Below are positions 8,999-18,170 of a DNA stretch of 64,000 nt, piece by piece. Each line of letters opens with the position of its first letter. Within the stretch, counting starts at the first letter, position 1. The position numbers and the translations under genes were made by a program. Origin of the DNA: Pararhizobium arenae (GTDB taxonomy: Bacteria > Pseudomonadota > Alphaproteobacteria > Rhizobiales > Rhizobiaceae); the NCBI RefSeq assembly GCF_001931685.1, contig NZ_MOOY01000007.1:176130-240129 (forward strand), given 5' to 3'. The notes beneath the pieces were generated by a model that saw only the letters and a list, made by a program, of their open reading frames with translations, was not told where the DNA came from and ran no database searches.

Positions 8999-9910
8999 CT
9001 AACGATTGCGGCCGCTTCTTAAAGCTTCTGCCACGCCGATGAAATCCTTTGCCGATTGTGGCAGGCCCGAGCCCTTGCGCCAGACCATGCCGACCTGCAC
9101 CACGGGCAGCGCGCCGGAGACGTCCCGGCTTTCGATCCGGTCGCCTTCCAGCGACCACGGGCGATAGACAAGATCGGGAAGGAGCGCGATGCCGGCCCCG
9201 GTTGCGACAAGGCTGCGCACCGCTTCCACCGAGCGGGTGCGGAAGGCGACATGTGGACGGGCACCGAGTGCGCTCAGTAGCTTGCCGGTGTTCTCCTCGA
9301 TTTCATCCACCGTCAGCATGATCAGCGGCTCCTTGGCGATATCGGCAACGGAGATGATATCGGCCGACACCAACGGGTGGCCGAGCGGTAGCCAAAGGCG
9401 ATAGGGTGACGTCTCGATGATCTCGGCCTGCAGCGCCATGCGATCGCGCAGGTTGGAAATGACCATGACGGCCACATCCAGCTCACCGCCGATCAGCAGA
9501 TGCTCAAGATAGGAGCCGTTGTCCTCGATGGCACTGACATCGACGCCGGGGCAGGCGCGGCGATAACGCGCGAGCAGGTCGGAGAGCACATAACCTGCAA
9601 CCAGCGATGTCACGCCAAGATTGAGCTTGCCGCCGCTTCGGGATGTCTGTTCCAGCGAAAAGGAACGTCGTGCATCCGAGACATCGGCAAGGATTTTCGT
9701 CGCGTGGCGCAGGAACTGATGGCCATTGTGGGTGATGTGCAGCCCGCGCGGATGGCGCTCGAAAAGCTCGACCCCTAGATCCGTTTCAAGCTCCTTCACG
9801 GCCTCGGTGATGGAAGACTGCGATATCGAAAGATTCTGCGCCGCCCGCGTCACCGAGCCCTGCTCGGCGACGGCGATGAAATACTGCAATTGCCGGAGAG
9901 TGAATGCCAT
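8999..9910 (-). CDS. LysR-family transcriptional regulator
   Basis: 303 residues. The N-terminal winged HTH (1-60) has the standard pattern LRQLQYFIAVAEQGSVTRAAQNLSISQSSIT, followed by the linker helix and a C-terminal periplasmic-binding-fold effector domain (about 90-295). It is immediately upstream of, and co-directional with, the ydcSTUV-patD-like operon, separated by 158 bases that contain a perfect LysR-box palindrome. It probably controls that operon in response to a polyamine or its breakdown product. LysR genes are more often divergent from their targets, so co-direction is slightly unusual. Confidence 0.88.
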   Translation of the reverse strand: MAFTLRQLQYFIAVAEQGSVTRAAQNLSISQSSITEAVKELETDLGVELFERHPRGLHITHNGHQFLRHATKILADVSDARRSFSLEQTSRSGGKLNLGVTSLVAGYVLSDLLARYRRACPGVDVSAIEDNGSYLEHLLIGGELDVAVMVISNLRDRMALQAEIIETSPYRLWLPLGHPLVSADIISVADIAKEPLIMLTVDEIEENTGKLLSALGARPHVAFRTRSVEAVRSLVATGAGIALLPDLVYRPWSLEGDRIESRDVSGALPVVQVGMVWRKGSGLPQSAKDFIGVAEALRSGRNR

Positions 9911-10302
9911 GGCCTAGCTAAGCGAGGCGGGTGGGGGATGGCAAGGCTGGTGCTTGCTATTCGGAGCTGTAGGATTTATATTTCTGGAGTGGTGACCGGA
10001 GCGCTAACTCCGATCACCGTTTCGCTTATCTGTCGAATTGGACCCGGACCGCTATTGACCAGCTCGTCCGGGTCTTTCGTACAGTAAGCGTGATGCTAAA
10101 TGGCAAAGGCCACATAGATCACCTCCATTTTCATCGGCAAGGCCGTTGCCTCGGTCCGAGAGGCCTATCTTCCCGGATGACGCCAGCTGGCTCGGCGCGC
10201 TCTGCTTTGGCCGATGAACAGCATTGTTAGCAGATATGCGAAAGCTCGCAATGGTTGTGTTTGCGTGTGCGGTTTTCTGTTTTGCGCTGTGGCTCTCGAT
10301 GT
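9911..10302. other. Intergenic stretch with two hairpins, no convincing gene
   Basis: 392 bases between the LysR gene and the ParE gene. It holds an imperfect inverted repeat at 9992-10017 (GTGACCGGAG against CTCCGATCAC) and a stronger GACCCGGAC...GTCCGGGTC hairpin at 10041-10074 followed by TTTCG. Short frames run through it but none has an RBS or recognisable protein pattern. Confidence 0.5.
10041..10080. terminator. Possible terminator hairpin
   Basis: A 9-bp stem (GACCCGGAC/GTCCGGGTC) with a 16-base loop, followed by a short T-rich tail (TCTTTCGT on the plus strand). It lies about 225 bases after the toxin gene on the minus strand. The T-tract is weak. Confidence 0.4.
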
Positions 10303-10611
10303 CTAATTCGTATCGGACCATTCTTCGGGAAAGTCGCGGCCGCCGTAGAATATGCGCAGAATGCGTACCGTCGTGGCATCCACCATGAATGCGATCGATA
10401 TCCTGCGCTCGAAGCCGAGAAGACGCACACCCGGAAACAGATCGTCGCGGCGGGTACCTCTATGTGGAAAATCCGTCAAGGCAATGCATGCCGCCTCGAT
10501 ACGGGCGAGATAACGGTCTGCGCGCTCATCGCCGCTTTGATGGGCGATATATGCGTAAAGTCCTGCCAAGTCGTCTTCTGCCGCAGGACGAAACACGATC
10601 GTATGCGGCAT
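10303..10611 (-). CDS. parE: ParE/RelE-family toxin
   Basis: 102 residues of the RelE/ParE superfamily: an N-terminal FRPAAEDDLAGLYAYIA helix pair, the helix KYL-like segment RADRYLARIEAACIAL, a FPHRGTRRDDL loop, and a C-terminal beta-hairpin VRILRIFYGGRDF. ParE proteins inhibit DNA gyrase. It starts 13 bases downstream of the antitoxin gene, on the same strand, the usual antitoxin-first order. Confidence 0.9.
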   Translation of the reverse strand: MPHTIVFRPAAEDDLAGLYAYIAHQSGDERADRYLARIEAACIALTDFPHRGTRRDDLFPGVRLLGFERRISIAFMVDATTVRILRIFYGGRDFPEEWSDTN

Positions 10612-10624
10612 CGTTCACGAGGCC

Positions 10625-10870
10625 CTATCGTACGGTCTTGCGTAGCTTGGTGAACACTTCGGAGGCTGGAATATCTGGCCGGGGATCGTCGATTGCCTGC
10701 TTTATCTTGGCGCGCATGATGGCATCAAAGGCGATTTCTTCCCGCTCAAGTGCTCGCAACCCGGCACGCACCACTTCGCTTGCCGATTCATAGGTTCCGT
10801 TTTCCAAGCGTTTTTCCAGCATGGTGTGCTGTTTGCCCAGGGTAACGGTGATCGGTTTGCTCTTGCGCAT
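10625..10870 (-). CDS. parD: ParD-like ribbon-helix-helix antitoxin
   Basis: 81 residues. The N-terminal ribbon-helix-helix (KPITVTLGKQHTMLEKRLENGTYESASEVVRAGLRAL) is the DNA-binding and dimerisation part of ParD/CopG antitoxins. The C-terminal tail (about 50-81) would wrap the toxin. It probably represses its own promoter just upstream of 10870, where the sequence becomes AT-rich. It forms a complete module with the ParE gene. Confidence 0.9.
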   Translation of the reverse strand: MRKSKPITVTLGKQHTMLEKRLENGTYESASEVVRAGLRALEREEIAFDAIMRAKIKQAIDDPRPDIPASEVFTKLRKTVR

Positions 10871-10993
10871 GACGTTCCTTTCCTCCCTAACAATCTAGCA
10901 CCGTTGTATGACAATGTCATTCTTCCGGAGTGTCGTTTTTGGGCGAGACGAAGGCTCAGCTTGGCATAGATTGGCAAAACAAGGAGCTTGCCA

Positions 10994-11905
10994 ATGACCT
11001 CGAAGCCACACCCCACCGAACCCGGCATTCTTGCCTTTCACGCCCGTTGCGAAGCGTTTTACCCGGCCGATGCTGTCGATGCGCCCATCGCGCGGCAGCG
11101 GGAGTGGTATGATGCGCTCTGCAAGGAGTTCGATGCTGCGCCACCGGTTGGAATGAACAAACGCGATAGTCTCGTCGAGGGGCGGATCGACATCCGCACC
11201 TACCGCCCCGCGAATGTAAGGACGCAGACGCGGCTGTTCTACATCCATGGCGGCGGCTTTGTGGTTGGTTCGCTGGAAAGCCATGATGCGATCTGTGCGG
11301 AGATTTCCGATGCGGTCGGGGCAGAGCTGGTGTCGGTCGACTATCGGCTTGCGCCGGAGCATGTCTGGCCAGCGGCGTTCGAGGATTGCTGGGCTGTTTT
11401 CAAGCATTTGTTGGTCGATGGTCGGACTCTGGTCCTGATCGGCGATAGCGCCGGCGGCAATTTGGCGGCGGGTATTGCCGTGAAGGCTCGGGATGAGGCG
11501 CTTTCCGGCATCGTTGGACAAGCGCTGGTCTATCCGGGTCTTGGCGGCGACCTTGTTTCCGGCTCGTACGTTGAAATGGCGCATGCGCCAGGACTTTCCA
11601 CCGCAGATGTGTCCTATTATAGGGAAGTGCTACGGGCCCCCGAGGACAATCGCTATGCCTTTCCCCTGGCCGTCTCCGATTTCACCGGACTGCCGCCGGC
11701 CTATATCACCGCCGCGTACTTTGATCCGCTTCGGGACGACGCCCGCCTTTATGCCGCGCGGCTGATCGAAGCCGGCGTCAATGTCACGTTCCGTGAAGAG
11801 CCGCAGATGATCCATGCCTGGCTGCGGGCCCGCTTCATGAGCGAGGGTGCGAGGGCCGGTTTTACGGCCCTCTGCCATGGCATCAGCAGGCTCGTCGAAG
11901 CCTGA
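10994..11905 (+). CDS. Alpha/beta hydrolase, HSL-type esterase/acetyl-hydrolase
   Basis: 303 residues from the ATG at 10994, chosen over an in-frame TTG six bases earlier because AAGGAG lies seven bases before the ATG. The hormone-sensitive-lipase signature is complete: oxyanion-hole HGGGF at 85-89, nucleophile Ser152 in GDSAGG, an Asp in the YFDPLRDDA segment and a His in QMIHAW. It is a cytoplasmic esterase of unknown substrate. It stands alone, convergent with the msrA gene 5 bases away and divergent from the toxin-antitoxin pair. Confidence 0.88.
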   Translation: MTSKPHPTEPGILAFHARCEAFYPADAVDAPIARQREWYDALCKEFDAAPPVGMNKRDSLVEGRIDIRTYRPANVRTQTRLFYIHGGGFVVGSLESHDAICAEISDAVGAELVSVDYRLAPEHVWPAAFEDCWAVFKHLLVDGRTLVLIGDSAGGNLAAGIAVKARDEALSGIVGQALVYPGLGGDLVSGSYVEMAHAPGLSTADVSYYREVLRAPEDNRYAFPLAVSDFTGLPPAYITAAYFDPLRDDARLYAARLIEAGVNVTFREEPQMIHAWLRARFMSEGARAGFTALCHGISRLVEA

Positions 11906-11910
11906 GTTGG

Positions 11911-12633
11911 TCAGCCTTTCGCATTCGCGACCAGAACGGGCCGTTCCGAAAAGCGATTCGGAAACAAGGCCTTGAGGTTCTCAATCTTCGGCAGATCGTT
12001 ATAGACGATATAGGGATGGGTCGGATTGGTCGTCATGAAGTCCTGATGATAGGCCTCTGCCGGATAAAATTCGGTCGAGCCCGACACCTGCGTCACGATC
12101 GGTTCTGGGAAAGAGCCTGCTTTGCCGAGCTGGGCGATGTAGGCGTCCGCCACCTTCTTCTGCTCGTCCGATAGCGTGAAGATCGCCGAGCGATACTGCG
12201 TGCCGTGGTCCGGCCCCTGATAATTCAGCTGTGTCGGGTTGTGAGCAACCGAGAAAAAGATCTGCAGCAACTGACCGTAGGTCACCGTTTTCGGGTCAAA
12301 GGTCACTTCGACGGATTCCGCATGGCCGGTCGTGCCGGAGGTTACGGCTTCATATATGGCCGTCTCCTTGGAGCCCCCGGCGTAGCCGGATACTGCGTTC
12401 TTGACGCCTTTGACATGCTGAAACACACCCTGCACGCCCCAGAAGCAGCCGCCGGCGAAGATGGCCTTCGCAGTGCTGGCGGTCGAAACCTCATCCACGA
12501 CCGGCGCGGGGATGACAACCGCTTCTTCCGCCGCGAGCGCAACTGAGCCGAGGCCCTGAAGCGCAATGCCGGCTAGAATGGCGATGGTGGCAAGCCGGAG
12601 GCTGGTCTGAATTCTGGATGTTCGGGCGGTCAT
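11911..12633 (-). CDS. msrA: Peptide methionine (S)-S-oxide reductase MsrA, exported form
   Basis: 240 residues from the ATG at 12633, which has AGGAG in front. The first 35 residues form a signal peptide ending near VALAAEE, so this MsrA is probably periplasmic. The catalytic motif GGCFWGVQGVF places the nucleophilic Cys at position 63, and the conserved GYAGG, GHAESVEV and YHQDF segments follow. It reduces methionine sulfoxide in proteins. Only one redox Cys is visible in the catalytic domain apart from the nucleophile region, so the recycling route is unclear. Convergent with the esterase gene. Confidence 0.92.
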   Translation of the reverse strand: MTARTSRIQTSLRLATIAILAGIALQGLGSVALAAEEAVVIPAPVVDEVSTASTAKAIFAGGCFWGVQGVFQHVKGVKNAVSGYAGGSKETAIYEAVTSGTTGHAESVEVTFDPKTVTYGQLLQIFFSVAHNPTQLNYQGPDHGTQYRSAIFTLSDEQKKVADAYIAQLGKAGSFPEPIVTQVSGSTEFYPAEAYHQDFMTTNPTHPYIVYNDLPKIENLKALFPNRFSERPVLVANAKG

Positions 12634-12827
12634 AGGTTGTCTCCTGAGGTCTCGGCGGAGCGTGCGGCGTTCCTCTCCGCTGCGCTTGATGGAGCGGAGC
12701 ATCCTCTCACGCCCATCAACCGTCAAATCGCAATTGCGTGTGCTGCTCGTGACGGAGGATTCCATGTTGCAGCGAGCCGGCTTCACCTGCATGTATCAGG
12801 ACCAAGAGCCGAATCCGGGAGAGAGAC

Positions 12828-13238
12828 ATGGCCGCAATAGTTGATCTTCACGTGCTGCTGAGCGAGATGCGACCGGCTTTGCGCGAAGCCGATTATGTCT
12901 ATTGCTGCGTCTCGCCGGAAGACATTGCCAAGCATCTTTCATCGACCTTGTGCATCTTTCGCGAAGAGCAGGGCGTGACGCTGATCGTCGAGCGTTCCTA
13001 TGCGCAAAAGGAAGCCCTGGCGTTCGGACCGGTGATGCGCTGCATAACCCTCTCGGTCCATTCGGCGCTTGAAGCGGTCGGGTTGACGGCTGCCGTCTCC
13101 GCGGCACTGACGCGACATGGCATCAGCGCCAATGTCGTGGCTGCCTATCATCACGATCACATCTTCGTGCCGGCAGGCGATGCGGAACGGGCGCTGCTGG
13201 CCTTGAAGGAAGCAGCGCCAGTCTCAAGCTCTACATGA
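12828..13238 (+). CDS. ACT-domain protein (DUF2241/ACT_3-ACT_7 family)
   Basis: 136 residues with GGGAGAGAG before the ATG. The protein consists of two ACT-like beta-alpha-beta units; the second contains the characteristic HGISANVVAAYHHDHIFVPAGDAERAL segment of the DUF2241/ACT_7 group related to the CASTOR amino-acid sensors. Small-molecule (amino acid) sensing is the general role of the fold; the ligand is unknown. Its 3' end overlaps the convergent hydrolase gene by 8 bases. Confidence 0.8.
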   Translation: MAAIVDLHVLLSEMRPALREADYVYCCVSPEDIAKHLSSTLCIFREEQGVTLIVERSYAQKEALAFGPVMRCITLSVHSALEAVGLTAAVSAALTRHGISANVVAAYHHDHIFVPAGDAERALLALKEAAPVSSST

Positions 13239-15231
13239 AGTCGCGCGGGATGCGCTTGTCGAAGGTCTTGTCGAAGATTTCCTTTTCGCCTTCGAAGGCC
13301 GTGATCGAGCCGGAGATCAGCCATTCTTCCTTCGTGCAGGCGATGGTCGAGACCGTGATCGTCCTCAAGGATATATCATCGCGCTGCATGTCGCAGGTCC
13401 AGGTCGAGGTGCCGGTCATCGACAGCGGATCACCGTTCGCAATCGACCAGAGCTCATCACGGATCTGGCGGGTCGCAAGCCCCGTATCCGGATGGCGGCT
13501 GAGGCCGGTATCCTCGTAGATCGTATAATCGGTCACGCCGTTGGTGAGATCGCGCAGCACGCTGCGGGCGGTCTCGCCGGGCTCGAGATCGATATATTTC
13601 GGCAGCGGGTCCGGATTTTCCGGCTCTGGCACGGTGATCCGCTGATGCTCGCCGAGCAGCGGCAAGGCGAGCCCGATCGAGGCGCGGTCGATGGTCAAGC
13701 CCGGATCGGTCGGTGCGGGCAGGACCATCGGCCAATAGGATGTCGACAGCGACAGGCGGATGCGATGTCCTTCGCGGAAATTGTAGCCGAGCGCATCGAG
13801 CACGAGCCGAATCTGCGTCTTCTTGCCCTTTTCCATCGCCTTCGGTTCGGCATTGCCGTCGCGGTGGGCGAGGTTGAGCACGCCGAAGGTGACGCGCGTT
13901 GCCGTGCCATCCGGATGGATGTCGACGATGCGAGCGATCAGGTTGGCCCAATCGTCGTCACAGGCGACATCGAGCGTCAGTACCGGCTGGCCGAGCGCGG
14001 TCACCGCTTTTGTGAGTGGCGCGGTTTCGAAGACGAGCGAGCCGGCGTCGTCGACGCGCTGGTCGCCGGCCATCTCGGCATCGGGCTTCAGCGTGAACCA
14101 TTCGCCCGATGCAGTACCGGTATCGAGCGGTGAGCGGATGTAGATATCCTGCCCGGTCGCGCCGGCAATCGGCATGCCCTCATCGAGACCGCCGAACTGA
14201 TCGACGTAGTAGGTCTGCATCTCCGGCTGTTGCCACTCGTCCTTGGCGATCCAGAAGCCGGGGTCGAATTCACGACGGATTGAGGGCTTAGGGCCGTCCT
14301 GGATATAGGCGCGCATCTGCGGCAGCTTGTCGGCGCCGGTGTCTTCGTCACGCAGCCACTTGTTCCACCAGGCGATTGCCTCGCCGTGGAAATCGGCCCT
14401 TGGCTTCGGCCAGGCAAAATGCGGATATTTGTGCACCCACGGGCCGATCATCGCCTTGGCTTTGTCGCCCAGACCCTCGATCGCCTTGATCGGCGTGTTG
14501 CGATAGCCATCGGCCCAGCCGGCAATTACCAATGCGGGGACCGGGAAGTCGGCAAAATCTTCGCAGATCGAGCCATGCTTCCAGAATTCGTCACGCCGCT
14601 GGTGCTCCAGCCATTCCTCCATGAAGTACGGCTCGTTTTCCAGCCGCTCCATCCACATCTGTTTCCACTTGTCGCCAACCAGAGCCGGGTCCGGCGCGCG
14701 CGACTGGTAGGCGAGCATGGTTGCCGCCCAGGAAAGCTGGGCGGAGAGATGGGTGCCGTTCTTGTAGTGAATGTCGTCATTGTAGCGATCGACGGTTGAG
14801 GCGATGGAGATCACCGCCTTCAGCGCTGGCGGCTTGAGGGCCGCGACCTGCAGGCAATTGAAGCCGCCCCAGGAGATGCCCATCATGCCGACCTTGCCGT
14901 TCGACCACGGCTGAGCGGCGATCCATTCGATCAGCTCGTAGCCGTCGGTCAGTTCGCGCGGCGTATATTCGCCGTCGATGACGCCGTCGCTTTCGCCGGA
15001 ACCCCGGATATCGACGCGAACGCCGGCAATGCCGGCTTCGGCAAAGACGGGGTAGGTCGATTCATCGCGAAGACACGTTCCATCGCGCTTGCGATAGGGC
15101 AGGTATTCGAAGACGGCGGGGACGGGCGCCTGATCAGCGCCCTCCGGCATCCAGATGCGCGCGGCAAGCCGCGTGCCGTCCTTCAGCATGATCCATTCGT
15201 TTTCGATGACCGTGAAATTACGCTTTGTCAT
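13231..15231 (-). CDS. CocE/NonD-family hydrolase (X-Pro dipeptidyl-peptidase S15 type)
   Basis: 666 residues. The N-terminal alpha/beta hydrolase domain (about 1-310) carries DIRGSGES, the nucleophile elbow GISWGG and an Asp/His pair in AGWADGY and GPWVHKYPH. The C-terminal half is the jelly-roll domain seen in cocaine esterase and PepX. There is no signal peptide, so it acts in the cytoplasm on an ester or amide. The ATG at 15231 lies 11 bases after the stop of the binding-protein gene, with AAGGG in front, so the two are co-transcribed. The pairing suggests that the transporter brings in the substrate this enzyme cleaves. Confidence 0.87.
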   Translation of the reverse strand: MTKRNFTVIENEWIMLKDGTRLAARIWMPEGADQAPVPAVFEYLPYRKRDGTCLRDESTYPVFAEAGIAGVRVDIRGSGESDGVIDGEYTPRELTDGYELIEWIAAQPWSNGKVGMMGISWGGFNCLQVAALKPPALKAVISIASTVDRYNDDIHYKNGTHLSAQLSWAATMLAYQSRAPDPALVGDKWKQMWMERLENEPYFMEEWLEHQRRDEFWKHGSICEDFADFPVPALVIAGWADGYRNTPIKAIEGLGDKAKAMIGPWVHKYPHFAWPKPRADFHGEAIAWWNKWLRDEDTGADKLPQMRAYIQDGPKPSIRREFDPGFWIAKDEWQQPEMQTYYVDQFGGLDEGMPIAGATGQDIYIRSPLDTGTASGEWFTLKPDAEMAGDQRVDDAGSLVFETAPLTKAVTALGQPVLTLDVACDDDWANLIARIVDIHPDGTATRVTFGVLNLAHRDGNAEPKAMEKGKKTQIRLVLDALGYNFREGHRIRLSLSTSYWPMVLPAPTDPGLTIDRASIGLALPLLGEHQRITVPEPENPDPLPKYIDLEPGETARSVLRDLTNGVTDYTIYEDTGLSRHPDTGLATRQIRDELWSIANGDPLSMTGTSTWTCDMQRDDISLRTITVSTIACTKEEWLISGSITAFEGEKEIFDKTFDKRIPRDFM

Positions 15232-15242
15232 GGAATGCACCC

Positions 15243-16832
15243 TTACGCATCGAGCCAGATACGGCTGCCAATATAGCCGTTCGACATGTCGTTGCCGATA
15301 TCATCGACGAAGCCCTTCACGGAGGCAGAAGCCGCCATGATGTAGTCGTTGAACACCGGCAGGATCACGCCGCCTTCGTCGCGCACGATGACAGCCATCG
15401 TGTGGTAAAGCTCCTTGCGCTTGGCATCGTCCAGTTCCGAGCGGGCCTGCAGCAGCAGCTTGTCGAAATCCTCGCGCTTGAAGTGGGTGTCGTTCCACTC
15501 CGCAGTCGAGAGATAGGACGTCGAATAGCGCGAATCCTGTGTCGGGCGGCCGCCCCAATAGGAGGCGCAGAAGGGCTGGACGTTCCAGACATTGGTCCAG
15601 TAGCCGTCTTCCGGTTCGCGGCGCACCTCGATCTCGATGCCGGCAGCCTTGGCGCTTTCCTGATAAAGCACGGCCGCATCGACGGCACCGGAGAAGGCTG
15701 CGTCGGAGGTGCGCAGCAGGATCGGCCGGTCATGGCCGGATTTCTTGAAGTGGAAGGCCGCCTTGTCGGGGTCGTAAGCGCGCTGCTCGATGCCTTCAGG
15801 GGCCAGCGCATAGTTGCTGTTGACCGGATAGTCATTGCCAAGCGTGCCGTAGCCGCCGAGCACCCGGTCGAGGATCGCCTGACGATCGATCGAATATTTG
15901 AGCGCCAGACGCAGGTCGTTGTTGTCGAACGGCGCGGTGTCGCAGTGCATCAGGAAGCTGTAAAAACCCTTGCCGGAGCTGCGCAGGATTTCCACCCGCG
16001 GCGCCCGCTTCAAAAGCGGTACGGTCTTCGGGTCGATATTGTTGATGAAATGCACCTGGCCTGAGGAAAGGGCGGCGATACGGGCGGTCGCGTCGTTCAT
16101 GACGATGATCTCGACCGAATCGACGAAGCCGCGATCAGAGCGCCAGTCTTCGGCATTCTTCTCGAAGGTGGCGCGCACGCCGGCTTCATAGCTTGTCAGC
16201 TTGTAGGGGCCGGTGCCGACGGCGGCGTTCGGGTTTTCGGTGCCGCCCTTCGGCTGGATGATCAGGTGATAGTCGGTCAGCATCAACGGCAGGTCGGCAT
16301 TGCCTTCTGTCAGCGTCAGCACGAGATCGCCGGCTTTTTCCTCGATGGTCTTGATCGAGCGCATCAGGCCGAGTGCGCCGGATTTCGAGCCTTCATCCGA
16401 ATGGCGCTTCAGGGTCGCGATGATATCGGCAACCGTCATCTTGCTGCCGTCGTGGAAGGAGATGTCGTTGCGGATCTTGAAGGTCCAGACCGAGGCGTCG
16501 GCCGAAGGCTCCCAGGAGGTAGCAATCGAGGGCAGGGCGGCACCGGTCTTCGGATCGGTCTCGACCAGCGTATCGCCCCAGAGATGGCCGATGACGAAGA
16601 GTACCGAGGCGCTATAGGTGGCAGGATCGAGCACATCCGTTGCCGCACCGCCCTTCAGGCCCATCTTGAAATGGCCGCCGCGCTTCGGCTCCTGGGCGCG
16701 TGCTTCGCCGGCCGCCATCGTGCCGCCAAGGGTGGCGGTGAGGCCGAGGGCGGCAGTGCCGGCGAGGAAGCCGCGGCGGTTCATGCTGCTCGGAATGATA
16801 AGCCCGTCAGGGCGCTTGGTGAACTCGGTCAT
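15243..16832 (-). CDS. Family 5 (DppA/OppA-type) solute-binding protein, first paralogue
   Basis: 529 residues from the ATG at 16832. The N-terminus has a twin-arginine style leader (SSMNRRGFLAGTAALG, cleavage near GEARAQ). The body is a family 5 binding protein: YSASVLFVIGHLWGDTLVE, SWEPSADASVWTFKIRNDISFHDG, and a conserved C-terminal WLDA. It is a close paralogue of the protein at 22201-23790; both have 529 residues and the same final residues. No permease gene is attached to this copy, so it may feed the Dpp-like permease encoded at 18638-22201. Divergent from a HTH regulator gene. Confidence 0.88.
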   Translation of the reverse strand: MTEFTKRPDGLIIPSSMNRRGFLAGTAALGLTATLGGTMAAGEARAQEPKRGGHFKMGLKGGAATDVLDPATYSASVLFVIGHLWGDTLVETDPKTGAALPSIATSWEPSADASVWTFKIRNDISFHDGSKMTVADIIATLKRHSDEGSKSGALGLMRSIKTIEEKAGDLVLTLTEGNADLPLMLTDYHLIIQPKGGTENPNAAVGTGPYKLTSYEAGVRATFEKNAEDWRSDRGFVDSVEIIVMNDATARIAALSSGQVHFINNIDPKTVPLLKRAPRVEILRSSGKGFYSFLMHCDTAPFDNNDLRLALKYSIDRQAILDRVLGGYGTLGNDYPVNSNYALAPEGIEQRAYDPDKAAFHFKKSGHDRPILLRTSDAAFSGAVDAAVLYQESAKAAGIEIEVRREPEDGYWTNVWNVQPFCASYWGGRPTQDSRYSTSYLSTAEWNDTHFKREDFDKLLLQARSELDDAKRKELYHTMAVIVRDEGGVILPVFNDYIMAASASVKGFVDDIGNDMSNGYIGSRIWLDA

Positions 16833-16900
16833 GCGGTGGTTCCCTTGTGATGTTGTTGCGGAAAACCTATCCCGACCACGCGCATGCACAATTTCGCGAC

Positions 16901-16930
16901 TTGACGCTGCTTGACGCTATTTTACGCTAT
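16901..16930. promoter_or_regulatory. Three tandem 10-bp direct repeats, probable operator
   Basis: TTGACGCTGC, TTGACGCTAT and TTTACGCTAT lie head to tail at 16901, 16911 and 16921. The 10-bp period places them on one face of the helix. They sit in the 122-base gap between the binding-protein gene (start 16832, minus strand) and the regulator gene (start 16955, plus strand). Confidence 0.65.
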
Positions 16931-16954
16931 GCCAATAACTTCAGGGGGCCTGCA

Positions 16955-17749
16955 ATGCGGGATGACGACGGCTTTCATCAGAACCTTCGATTTGCGTGCG
17001 CAACGCGGCGTTCGATATCGCAGATATGCCGCGAGATCGGCATCAACCGACAACAGTTCAATCGCTATATCAGCGGGGAAGCACGCCCCTCGGCCCACAA
17101 TATCGGCCGTATCGCCGCCTTCTTCGGCGTATCCTCGCAGGATTTCGAGCTTTCGCCGAAGGTGTTCGAAACGCGCATGACGCGGCCGGATCGTGACCGG
17201 CTACAGGCGGGTTCGCTGCTGGATGGTTTTCCCGGGGATATCGCGTCGCTTCGCCGCCATATCGGTTATTACCAGACCTATCACATCTCGCCCTCCTGGC
17301 CGGGCCTCGTCGTGTCGTCCTGCTCGCGTATTTTCGAGGACAATGGTTCAATCCGGGTAAAGTCGATCGAGCGCATTCGCGACACGGCCAACGAGATCGT
17401 GCAGTTTTCCAAATATGTCGGGCTCGCCACCTTCTGGCGCAATCGCATCTTCATTGCCGAGCGCAGCGTCGGGCGGCAGCCGATGTTGTCGCAGACGATC
17501 CTCCTGCCGTTCGAGGTGCACCAGCGTGTCTATTTGCGCGGCACGACCATGGGCGTCTCCTGGCGCAAGGAAAACCTGCCCTATGCCTCGCGCATGATCT
17601 GGCGGCATATTGGCCAGGAGCCGGACCTTCGGCAAATGCTGTCGCGCTGCGGCGTGCTGGCCATGAACTCGCGGCAACTGCCGGCGATGGTTCGGCATTT
17701 TCTGGAAACGCCCGATGCCGAGGTGCTGACGCTGTCTTCCGATTATTGA
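16955..17749 (+). CDS. HTH (XRE-like) transcriptional regulator
   Basis: 264 residues from the ATG at 16955; a longer in-frame extension to 16847 would run over the operator repeats. Residues 1-65 form an XRE-type HTH (SISQICREIGINRQQFNRYISGEARPSAHNIGRIAAFFGV). The remaining 200 residues have no domain I recognise; they contain a YYQTYHISPSWPG strand and a segment with an HQRVYLRGTTMG pattern. It probably controls the divergent binding-protein/hydrolase operon and itself through the three 10-bp repeats just upstream. Confidence 0.8.
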   Translation: MRDDDGFHQNLRFACATRRSISQICREIGINRQQFNRYISGEARPSAHNIGRIAAFFGVSSQDFELSPKVFETRMTRPDRDRLQAGSLLDGFPGDIASLRRHIGYYQTYHISPSWPGLVVSSCSRIFEDNGSIRVKSIERIRDTANEIVQFSKYVGLATFWRNRIFIAERSVGRQPMLSQTILLPFEVHQRVYLRGTTMGVSWRKENLPYASRMIWRHIGQEPDLRQMLSRCGVLAMNSRQLPAMVRHFLETPDAEVLTLSSDY

Positions 17750-17797
17750 GGGAGGCGGTCGGCGTGTTATGGTTCGCGCAATAGGAGGAGGGACGCG

Positions 17798-18130
17798 ATG
17801 AGAGCGAGATTGCTGACCTGCCTGCTGCTTGCCGGGGTTCCGACCGAAGGCTTTGCCGAGGAAGCCGCCACCATCCCGCCCTGTGCGCTTTCCGGCGCCG
17901 TCAGCGTCATGATCGGTGGAGCCCCGGCGCTCAGGCTTTCGGATGTCGCCAACTGCCCGCCGGAACTTTACGAGGTCGTGCCGAGCATTATGATCGAGGG
18001 CCAACCCGTGGTGCATTTTCGCGGTGGTTCGGACGGTAAGACAACGTGTGCGGCAAAGGCTGACGGCAGCGTGATGATGGAAGGCGAGGTGGCGAACAGG
18101 CTGGGGGATGTGACGTGTACAGCGAAGTAA
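17798..18130 (+). CDS. Small exported protein with PAAR-like repeats
   Basis: 110 residues: a signal peptide (about 1-20, cleavage near EGFAEE) and then two PAAR-like units, VMIGGAPALRLSDVANCP and SIMIEGQPVVHFRGGSD, followed by a third, VMMEGEVANRLGDVTC. The PAAR fold normally caps the tip of type VI secretion spikes and has no signal peptide, so this is either an exported relative or a coincidental repeat pattern. Paired cysteines could form disulfides in the periplasm. An AGGAGG lies before the ATG. It lies 40 bases upstream of an Imm8-like gene on the same strand. Confidence 0.65.
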   Translation: MRARLLTCLLLAGVPTEGFAEEAATIPPCALSGAVSVMIGGAPALRLSDVANCPPELYEVVPSIMIEGQPVVHFRGGSDGKTTCAAKADGSVMMEGEVANRLGDVTCTAK

Positions 18131-18170
18131 TTGTCTATATTTCCAGCGTGAGCAAAACTGGAATCAGGGT

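Noticed and set aside
10052..10321. An 89-codon frame on the minus strand
   Set aside because: It overlaps the toxin gene end and a hairpin, has no RBS and shows no recognisable pattern.
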